Shown: in pieces, positions 18,901 through 27,600 of the stretch
How positions within the stretch are numbered: the stretch's first letter is position 1
Layout: each line of letters starts with the position of its first letter
Origin: Amyelois transitella
Taxonomy: Eukaryota; Arthropoda; Insecta; Lepidoptera; Pyralidae
DNA: 64,000 nt
Assembly (NCBI RefSeq): GCF_032362555.1
Contig: NC_083526.1
Span: forward strand, 392,001-456,000
Direction: 5' to 3'
Position numbers and translations under genes: made by a program
Notes under the pieces: generated by a model
Told to the model about the DNA's origin: nothing
Databases searched by the model: none
Seen by the model: only the letters and a program-made list of their open reading frames with translations

Positions 18901-21328
18901 CCATAGTGCCGTGTTGTTCCCGGCACCAGTACAAAAAAAGAATAGGACCACTCCATCTCTTTCCCATGAATGTCGTAAAAGACGACTAAGGGATAGGCTT
19001 ACAAACTTGGGATCCTTTTTTTAGGCGATGGGCTAGCAACCTGTCACTATTTGAATTTCAATTCTATCATTAAGCCAAATAGCTGAGCGCGGCCTATCAG
19101 TCTTTTCAAGACTGTTGGCTCTGTCTACCCCACAAGGGATATAGACGTGACGTGTGACGTGAATATGTATGTATGTATGTTATGAATGTGGATGAAGCGA
19201 AGGAAATATGCAGAGATCGTGGCAAGTGGAAAGTAGTCGTCTCTGCCTACCCCTCCGGGAAAGACTCGTGATTTTATGTATGTATGTACTTACCATAGCC
19301 AAGCTGCCAGAACATCTTGCCGATGTCCACCTTATCAGCCAGGGTCAGCACGTTCAACGCCGCGTTGGGGTCCCACATACCGTTCCTGGTCTTGTCCTGG
19401 TTGTTCAGAGCGAAGACCAGGTCGAAACCGGTGGATTTGGCCCATTTCGCGAACATCTTCCATTGGTTATGACTGACGGACAGCTTTTCCTTTGGAAATA
19501 ATTTATCGCATTAAATTATACATACATATAACACACATACATACATACACATGGTCACGTCTATATCCCTTGCGGGGTAGACAGTGCCAATAGTCTTGAA
19601 AATACTGATAGGCCACGTTCAGCTGTTTGGCTTAATGATAGAATTAAGATTCAAATAATGACAGGTTGCTAGCCCATCGCCAAGTTTATAAGCCTATCCC
19701 ATAGTCGCCTTTTACGACATCCATGCGAGAGAGATGGAGTGGTCCTATTCTTTTTTGTAATGTTGCTGGGAACCACACGGTGGGCGCATTGAATAAACAT
19801 ATTTTTATTCGTATTCCGTGCGAGAGAGTTAAGTATAGGACTGTTAACTGAAGTGTTGGTAAACCGTTTCAGACTCCGTCGCACGAAGAATTCTACTAAT
19901 TTACATACATACATACATATGATCACGTCTTTATCCCTAGCGGGGTAGACAAAGCCACCAGTCTTGAAAAGACTAATAGGCCACGCTCAGCTGTTTGGCT
20001 TATTGAGATTCAAATAGTGACAGGTTGCTAGCCCATGCATCGCATCGCCTAAAAGAGGAATCCCAAGTTTATAAGCCTATCCCTTAGTCGCCTTTTACGA
20101 CATCCATGGGAAAGAGATGGAGTGGTCCTTATCTTTTTTCTAATGGTGCCGGGAACCACACGGCACTGAATTCTACTAATTTCGTACCTACACATAATTT
20201 GATGATAACTTACAATGACATGACGCTTCCTGCTGCCTCTGACCTCTCTGACCTCGTCATCGACTATGGATATGCTGTTGTTGTAGAAAACCAGATTGGA
20301 GGTAGACGGGCCGGCTATGCGAAGATAGGCTGGGGTCAACGAGGTAGCCATGCAAAGACACTCGTTACTAAAACAAAAGGATAATTAAGTGGACATAAAA
20401 AGTGTTCTGCTTTTCTTTCTATCTTTCTTTCTTTCTTTTTACTGAATTATCTAGTTACATACATAAATATAGTCACGTCTATATCCCTTACGAGGTAGAC
20501 AGAGCCAATAGTCCCTAAAAGACTGAATGGCCACGTTCAGCTGCTCGGCTTAATGATGGAATTGAATTGCTTATCTAGTTCCTTTATTGTTTTGCCAGTT
20601 GACTGGAAGAGATCATGATTTTATGATCAGATTCATGGGATAAGTCCGCCATTGCAAGTGATTTGTTTCTTTTATAATTATGTAGGTACTATTTTATTGT
20701 TACTGTGTAAATTTCTATGCAATAAAGATATTACAAACAAACAAACACATTTAGGTAACTGAATATGTAACCACGAACCGCTATGAGTTAGGAGATGTTT
20801 CGTGAACTTTAGACCTTCTGGCCGCGTGCAAAAGCTGTAAGTAAGTATATAATAAAAACTTACATACGAGTATTTACCGGTATGCAGAACTAATAATCAC
20901 GACTCCAAAACCACTTGTAGCTGGTCAAAAAACGAAAGAATCTCTTACGAGATAGACAGAGTCAACAGTCTTGAAAAACTGAACGCCACGTTCAGCTTTA
21001 TGATGGAATTGAGATTCAAAAATCAAGCCCATCGCGTAAAAGAGGAATTCCAAGTTTATAAATAAGCCTAACCTTTAGTAGCCTTTTACGACAAGTGCCG
21101 GTAACCACACGGCAACGACATCCGTGGGAAAGATATGGAGTAGAAAGAAAGTACTTACCTGTTATATTTTTCCGTGCTCGTAAACAAATACTTAGGGTCT
21201 ATCGTGAAACTCAGAAATCTTGGGTCCACTTTATTTACATGCTGGTCCGTGGTAATCTTCACTTTGAAGGTGTCTGCGGAGGCCCAGGGCATCAGCCCCA
21301 GGAATATGTACCAAATGAACATTGGCAT
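15193..21328 (-). CDS. Heparanase-like glycoside hydrolase (GH79) with long charged C-terminal tail
   Basis: Secreted or lysosomal endo-glucuronidase family acting on heparan sulfate. Exons on the - strand: 21328-21159, 20367-20214, 19489-19294, 18808-18604, 18149-17918, 17046-16802, 16321-15193 (2331 nt, 776 aa; all phases agree). Residues 1-18 are a signal peptide (MPMFIWYIFLGLMPWASA). The family block SLTPAYLRIAGPSTSNLVF follows in exon 2. The acid/base region reads WQLGYE at 169-174, where active enzymes have WELGNEP: the Glu is kept but the preceding Asn is Tyr. A nucleophile candidate is E275 in PLWLTE. LLFKNLVGERVL, GAVTLYGVN and SFGFWVLANTKVGAC (ending at 451) match the C-terminal beta domain. 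Residues 452-776 form an extra tail rich in Lys, Asp, Asn and Ser, with basic sites such as RKRRS. Introns hold many repeats. Catalytic activity is uncertain. Confidence 0.88.
16481..16765 (+). repeat. SINE-A copy with an inverted head fragment in front
   Basis: 16481-16518 is a head fragment on the - strand (GAGTGGTCCTATTCTTAAGT), immediately followed by a + strand copy with its head trimmed (GAATAGGACCACTCC ...), ending in GACGTGACTATATGTA. The two heads form an imperfect palindrome. Confidence 0.8.
17191..17441 (-). repeat. SINE-A copy in heparanase intron
   Basis: Near full length, from (CATA)4 to GCCGGGAACCACACGG. Part of the TCTTGAAAAGACTG hairpin has been deleted. Confidence 0.88.
17553..17660 (+). 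repeat. tRNA-headed SINE carrying the SINE-A/LINE-B tail
   Basis: The A-box-like TGGTCCAATCGG fits TRGYNNANNNG exactly, and the B-box-like GTTTCAAATCC fits 9 of 11 positions about 30 bases later. The sequence then passes straight into the conserved tail (CTCTGTCTACCCC ... GGATATAGTCATG) and ATATGTATGT. The SINE-A head and middle are absent. Confidence 0.6.
17669..17893 (-). repeat. tRNA-derived SINE (second family, SINE-T)
   Basis: Read on the - strand it starts GGCCTCTGTGGCGCAGCGG (A box) and carries GGGTTCGAATCCC (B box), then a GACCTGGGTCTTGGATGTTT body and a TAACTCAA-like tail. It is not a tRNA gene: the acceptor stem does not close. It ends 25 bp inside heparanase intron 5. Confidence 0.85.
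18338..18592 (+). repeat. SINE-A copy, full length
   Basis: Runs from GTGCCGTGTGGTTCCCGGCA to GACGTGACCATATGTATG, with both hairpins intact. Its tail ends about 10 bp from the donor of heparanase exon 4. Confidence 0.92.
18906..19180 (+). repeat. SINE-A copy, full length
   Basis: Complete head and body. The tail block is duplicated (GACGTGACGTGTGACGTGAA) before (TATG)n. It directly abuts a LINE-B 3' end. Confidence 0.9.
19181..19289 (+). repeat. LINE-B 3' end with readable C-terminal ORF
   Basis: One frame reads MNVDEAKEICRDRGKWK, then VVVSAYPSGKDS and TGA, followed at once by TTTTATGTATGTATGTA. Other copies in the window (32275, 49036, 56690) keep the same reading on their own strand, so this is the C terminus of a LINE protein with almost no 3' UTR, as in RTE-like elements. 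It touches the donor of heparanase exon 3. Confidence 0.75.
19523..19785 (-). repeat. SINE-A copy, head slightly truncated
   Basis: A long (CATA)n tail precedes the TCACGTCTATATCCC block. The head ends GGGAACCACACGG without the terminal CAC. Confidence 0.85.
19902..20166 (-). repeat. SINE-A copy, full length
   Basis: (CATA)n to GGGAACCACACGGCAC. It lies in heparanase intron 2, just downstream of exon 2. Confidence 0.88.
20456..20570 (-). repeat. SINE-A fragment (tail half)
   Basis: The tail and the AATGGCCACGTTCAGCTG block are present; the head half is missing. It is followed by the 3' end of another element ending in AATAAAG and (AAAC)n near 20745. Confidence 0.7.
20940..21143 (-). repeat. 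SINE-A copy, degraded and rearranged
   Basis: The tail lacks CATA. The head GTGCCGGTAACCACACGGCA precedes rather than follows the ACATCCGTGGGAAAGA segment, so the order is scrambled. It lies 15 bp from heparanase exon 1. Confidence 0.6.
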
Positions 21329-21451
21329 AGGTTATTTTAACACTGATTCGTTGGAGAAAATGATCGTGTGATGAACAAGTTAAGAGTTTTATTGCTAAGT
21401 TATAGGAAGTTGCAGTGAGAATGAAATGGGCGTTTTGGGTAATGCCTAAAA

Positions 21452-21687
21452 TCTATACTAATATTATAAAGCTGAAGAGTTTGTTTGTTTGAACGCGCTA
21501 ATCTCAGGAACTACTGGTTCGAATTGTAAAATTATTTTCGCGTTAAATAGACCATTTATCGGGGAAGGCTTTAGGCTATATAACATCACGCTGCAACTAT
21601 TAGGAGCAAAGAAAAAATGGAAAATTGAAGGCTTCAATGATGCCTAATATAACTATTCCACGCGGACGAAGTCGCGGGCACAGCTAG
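21452..21687 (+). mobile_element. Non-autonomous Helitron
   Basis: Starts TCTATACTAATATTATAAAG, ends GCGGGCACAGCTAG after a small GC hairpin (CGCGGACGAAGTCGCG), and sits between A and T without target duplication. Those are the Helitron rules. It has no coding capacity. Confidence 0.85.
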
Positions 21688-21837
21688 TATCTTTATAAAA
21701 CTCTCGTGTCGTGTGTTCGTTCCCGTACTCCTCTGAAACGGCTTAAAGAGAATGAAATTGTTTTTTACAGTAGATATAGAAAATAAAATAATGTATCTGG
21801 ATAATATAATATGTATGTAGTATCTTAATAATAAAAT

Positions 21838-22115
21838 GTGCCTTGTGGTTCCCGGCACCAATAGAAAAATCTAAAAATTGGAAACACTCTATCTCTTTCC
21901 CATGACTGTTGTAAAAAGTGACTAAAGTATTATTAGGCTTATAAACTTGGGATTCTTCTTTTAGGCGATAGGCTAGCAATCTGTCACTATTTGAATTCTG
22001 AATTCTATCATCAAGCCAAACAGCTGAACGTAGCCTGTCAATCTTTACGAGACTGTTGGCTCTGTCTACCACGCAAAGGATATAGACGTGTCAATATGTA
22101 TGTATATGGAGCAAT
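21838..22115 (+). repeat. SINE-A copy, diverged
   Basis: Head TGGTTCCCGGCACCAATAG to tail GACGTGTCAATATGTATGTA, with substitutions throughout. It lies between the divergent heparanase and HR96 genes. Confidence 0.85.
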
Positions 22116-22556
22116 AAACGGATTATTTTGTTTATTGTCTGAATAGATATATTGCCAAAAGTCGCATTACAAAAACATCACTGCAACATAAAATAGCTGA
22201 CGAATTGTCGACGTTAGCAGAAACGCGAAGTTATTCATTGTTTATTATGAGGCTACAAATAATGTAATGTTATGTCACGTATGGAGGACGACCTTCGCTT
22301 GGATAAACTTTAACCCACGCAGCGTAAAGAGGGTGTTATTTTAATACGACTGAAAGTAATTAGATGGTTTTTATTGTTTGTGGGAAGTGTTTAAAGATTC
22401 CGTGGAATTCCGATGGTGAATACGAGTCCCTGGAAGGTCGCAATTATAAATGACGAAAAAGATAAATATATTCATGAAATTTATTTCGCGAAGCCCACAC
22501 TATCCCACTGCCAGTACATTTTTGTGGCACACTTTACGGAAAAACCATAAGAGCTT

Positions 22557-22732
22557 TTGTAACAGACGACTAAGGAAAAGACTTATAAACTTAGGCGACG
22601 GGCTAGCAACCTGTCACTATTTGAATCTCAATTCTATCATCAAGCTAAACAGATGAACGTGGCCTATCAGTCTTTTCAGACTGTTGGCTCTGTCTACCCA
22701 ACAAAGGATATAGACGTGAGTATAGGTATGTA
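22557..22732 (+). repeat. SINE-A fragment (tail half)
   Basis: Covers GACGACTAAGG through GACGTGAGTATAGGTATG. Confidence 0.75.
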
Positions 22733-22824
22733 TAAGACCTTTAGGTTCGGGCATAGTAATTTAAATATAGCACTCGAATAAGCGCGAGATCTTATAAAGC
22801 TGCGCTTTTTCAATAGTAAATAGA

Positions 22825-22920
22825 ATAGAATAGATTTATTTTCAAAATTGGGTACAAGGTATCACTTATTGACGTCAAATAATTACATATACCTAAGAAC
22901 ACAATCATCTGTAAGATTCC
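22825..22920 (-). repeat. Fragment of an (ATTCT)n-tailed retroposon (family C)
   Basis: Read on the - strand: GACGTCAATAAGTGATACC, GTACCCAATTTTGAAAATAA and (TCTATTC)n. The same unit recurs at 28480, 40266, 41130 and 52005. Confidence 0.7.
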
Positions 22921-23394
22921 ACGCTGGTTTGTTAGCGAAAAAAAAAATTGTGGTTCTTTTTAGGCAAAGGTCTAGCAACCACTATTTCTGCTCAATTCCA
23001 TCATTGATCCATACAGCGGAATGTGGACTTACATTTTTTTTTCAAGACTTTGACTTTGTCTGCTCTGTTAACAAGGCCATCAGAAAAGTGGAGTGTGTGA
23101 ACAAACTGCAGTACCTACCATCCATTAACGGAACCATTTCGTCGCATTTTCTTTGCGATTCTGTAAAATACTAAAGTTCTCTTCGGAATACGCAGTTACT
23201 TATTTGGCATTCTGAATAGTAAATTCATTATTCGAATATAGGTATACTAGCGCTGCCCTTGCGAGCGTGTCAGCAAGTGGAAACTAAACTCACAGCGGTA
23301 TTTTGACAGGTAATGTATGGGACGCTGTTTTAAGTTCCATTTTGTAAGAAATTTCCGCCGACATTAGGTACTACAATCGCTCTTCCAAGTCTTC

Positions 23395-23662
23395 TTCTTC
23401 CTCCTGGCTTTAGTCCCAGTTCCATCCTCACCACTCTGGAGAGACCTCACCTTCAGGGCAACGGTTAGTATTCAAACTAATTTAGAAACTACGAGAAACC
23501 TCACGATGTTTTCCCTCACCTTAAGAGCATCGTTTAGTATTCAAACTAAATTACAATATCTTCAAAAATAGTCGTTAGTACACGGCCGAGGTGGAATTCG
23601 AACCGGAATTCGAACCTGTGCCCTTTTACACCACACGCACAGCCACTGTTTCACCCAATAAC
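23395..23662 (-). repeat. tRNA-like SINE with duplicated B box
   Basis: The - strand carries GGTTCGAATTCC twice in tandem, after a GTGGCTGTGCGTGTGG head, followed by two TAGTTTGAATACTAA units and the GGTGAGGTCTCTCCAGAGT end. I infer a SINE from the Pol III-like boxes. Confidence 0.5.
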
Positions 23663-24631
23663 CGATCTCTTTCGGCATTCCCTTCCAGAAGTGATTGAAG
23701 GATCTGTGAGTTCAATCTTTGTATCTCTAGCTGTTATTCTTGCATCCTTAAGAATCTCCCGGTTGTGAAGGTAATCAATACCTATGATGTGAGAATTCTT
23801 TGCCATCTTATTAAAAAATTAAATTTTCGATAATTAGAGTAAAAGCCCAAGCTATGGCAATCACTAAATACAACCAGCCCAGGCGTCGCGCTTATATACA
23901 TAATTAGGTATGTATATTAAGACCGCGCCGATCTTACAGAAATTAAATCGTCTAAGACAATAAATAATGCACGTGAATAGGCAATACGAAAAACTGTTAC
24001 TACTGTACAAGAACCGGAACCGGAAAAAAAAGAAAAAGATTTGTAAAAATAAACTACTAAAACAATAAAATAAATCGATAATTCTACAAAAAGCGGTGAA
24101 ATCCCACCAAAAACATTCTGTAAAAAACTAGCCAAGTGTCGATGGACTAGCTTGCTTATTCTCAGAATACCTGAGTGTGAGCTTGGGCTACTTAGCTTTA
24201 AGCTAAGTACTCATAAGTTACCAAGCACTATGTCTGCTAATGAGCTAGGTCCATACCAACTCATTCTTTCTTTATATTTTAAGCTGCGTTCGTTTTCCCA
24301 CGAAATTTTTCGCTGAACGGCACTTCAAAAGGCACGTCAAGTCAACATGACAATTGCTATTTGACATTGATTTGTATGATTTATCTGTCACACGAATCAC
24401 ACAATAATTTCTGAATTACCTACCTACAAACTCTACAAATTATCGCTAATCTTGGCGAAATTGCGTCTTATCAGCAGACCACACACTCATTTTCAATCAG
24501 TTCATGATCGAAAAACAGGACAGCGGTGTGCAAAATGTGTATCCATGAGAGATATGGACTCTCGTCTTTTAGTTATATGAAGTGTAAATAATCAAGTTCA
24601 ACTTGTGTCTATATGTTGTTTTGTTGTGAAA

Positions 24632-27600
24632 ATGGATAGTAACAGTGATAATGTAGATACAAAAGACGATGGGAGTACACAGAAGAAGGAATTGCCCGCG
24701 AATTTACAGAAAATCTGCCTCGTCTGTGGCGATAGGGCGTTAGGTTACAATTTCAATGCCATATCTTGTGAGAGTTGTAAGGCCTTTTTCAGGCGAAATG
24801 CTCTTACGAGTAAGGAATTCAAGTGTCCGTTTACGAACAATTGTGACATAACGGTGGTAACACGGCGGTTTTGTCAAAAATGTCGGCTAGAAAAGTGTTT
24901 TTCAATAGGCATGGTCAAAGAGTTTATTATGTCAGAGGAGGACAAAGCTGAAAAACGGAGAAAGATAGAAGAGAACAGGGCTAGGAAACGTCAATTCTGT
25001 GATAAAGAGAGTGACAATAATGTGACAAGTTCGAAGAACTTTAAACGGGACGATGATACGCAGGTGGCGAGTGTGCCCCCAGTTCCAGATTCGGTTATTC
25101 AATATGACAGCACTACATGTAGTCCTAGCAGTACTGTACAGTCAATGTTGGATGCGGATATGGACTCTTCAATACATTCCCCTCCTCTTTATTATGCGCC
25201 AATACAAAATACGGAAATACCATATACAATGAAAGTGTACCCGATTGATGAGAAAACTGTGATGAGCAGGTCTCTGTATGAACACAGAATGATGGAAACG
25301 TACCGGACGTATGATATGGATAGTAATATGTATATGGAATCAGAAACGCCTAAACAAAATAGTATTAGGTACTAACTTACCTCATTTTAGTTCATTCCCA
25401 GGTGCTCCCAGAACTTCAAATACCATATCTATTTACTAACATTTTTAGTTTCCTTTTGGTACTATCTTTCTTAAACTATTGAATTGATTTTTCATTTAAT
25501 TTTTTTTAAAAAGCAACTATAGCATAGGCTTATAAACTTGTATCCTTTTTTAGGTGATAGTATAGCAACCTGTTACTATTTGAAATCTCAGTTCAAACAT
25601 TTAGCCATACAGCTGAACATGGCCTTTCAGTCTTTGCGAGACTTGGCTCTGTACATACATAAATTCAGTAAGTTGATGAGGTGATTAAATGTATTTACTA
25701 CCCTACCTCTCAAATTTCAATCTATTAATAAATAGCTGAATGTAGCCTCTTCAACAGTCTTTAAAGGACTGTTGCCTATGTCTACCCCGCAAGGGATATA
25801 GACGTGATTATATGTATGTATATATTAATAAATCTGCAACAAAATCCAGTGTGTAATTTTTAAAGATATAAGCCTTAATACACAGAGACATAGGGACAGA
25901 CGCGGAAAGCAACTTCGCTTTATACTACACGATTGATATCTCACATTCTCAGATCAATACTCACTAACGGGAGCAACGTGTACAATGACGGGAAGCAGCA
26001 CATCTGCGAAGAGATCCCCTCCACCAGCACCAACCCAGACGTCAATAAGGCCAGGGATATCCTGCAGGATGTCGAGAGGTATATATTTTTTTTTTATATT
26101 TTAAAAGTTAGTTGTGACCTGGCTTTGCACCGATACCGAGGATTTTATAGATGAACCTTCCTTAGAGCCGTGTGGTTCCCGGCACCAATACAAAAAAGAA
26201 TAGGACCACTCCATCTCTTTCCCATGGATGTCGTAAAAGGCGACTAAGGGATAAACTTACAAACTTGATATTCTTTTTAGGCGATGGGCTAGCAACCTGT
26301 CACTATTTGAATCTGAATTCTATCATTAAGCCAAATTGATGAACGTGGCCATTCAGTCTTTTCAAGACTGTTGGCTCTGTCTACCCCGCATGGGATATAG
26401 ACGTGACCATATGTGTATAATGTTGTTTTCAGAATAGAACCTAACTCCATGGAGTCTATACTCTGCGAAGCCATCAAACTGGAGTTCGAAGCTTATACTT
26501 CAGTCAACCCTTGCAGCGGCTCATCGCGGGAACTTAATGAGGCAAGTGTCATACATACAAATATGATCACGTCTATATCCCCTGCGGGGCAGACAGAGCC
26601 ACCAGTCTTGAAAAGACTGAATGGCCACGCTCAGCTATTTGGCTTAATGATAGAATTGAGATTCAACTAGTGACAGGTTGCTAGCCCATCGCCTAAAAAA
26701 GAATCCCAAGTTTTGTAAGCCTATCCCTTAGTCGCCTTTTACGACATCCATGGGAAAGAGATGGGGTGACCCTATTCCTTTTTGTATTGGTGCCGGGAAC
26801 CACACGGCACGGTATCATTTTTTATTAATAAACACTTCTAAAGTGCAGATTGGACCACTCTATATCTCATGGATGTCCTAAAAAGGAACTTAAGGATAAT
26901 TTGTTGTAAACATACTAATTTAATGTAATCGTGACAATATCTATGCATGTCGATTACTTTTCTCGTGAATTTTTTTTAGATTCCATCTCTTTCCCGTGGA
27001 TGTCGTAAAAGGCGACTAAGGGATATGCAAATAAACTTGGTATTCTTCTTTTAGGCGATGGGCTAACAACCTGTCATTATTTGAATCTTAATTCCATCAT
27101 TAAGCCAAACAGCTGAATGTGGCCTTTCAACAGTTTTTGAAGTCTTGTTGGCTCTGTCTACCCCGCAAGGGATATAGGCGTGACAATATGTATGTAGATA
27201 ACTTTACTTTGTTTTTTTTTTTATCACAAATCTCTTCTTATTTCTTTGTCAGGTGGAGAGAGCCAAGTTGAACGAGTTGATAGTTGCGAACAAGTCTTTA
27301 CATGCCCCGATAGACGATGACGTGTCACAACTCATAGGCGACGCGGGATCCCTCAAGGTAATTTTGACACACATACATATAATTACGTCTATATCCCTTG
27401 CGGGGTAGACAGAGCCAACAGTCTTGAAAATACTGTTAGGCCACGTTAAATAGTGAGAGGTTGCTAGCCTATCGCCTTAAAGAGGAATCTCAAGTATATT
27501 AACCTATCCCTTAGTCTCCCTCTACGGCGTTAAACGATCAGAACTCTATTTCCAGGAGGGGGACGGCAAGCACGACCCGCGTCTGATCAAAATAGTCAAT

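Noticed and set aside
18338-19180. CRISPR-like regular repeats
   Set aside because: Units are ~255 bp, dispersed in both orientations, with target duplications, in a eukaryotic genome.
24605-24631. Upstream in-frame extension of HR96 starting at 24605
   Set aside because: The codon there is GTG, not ATG. The ATG at 24632 is the first credible start.
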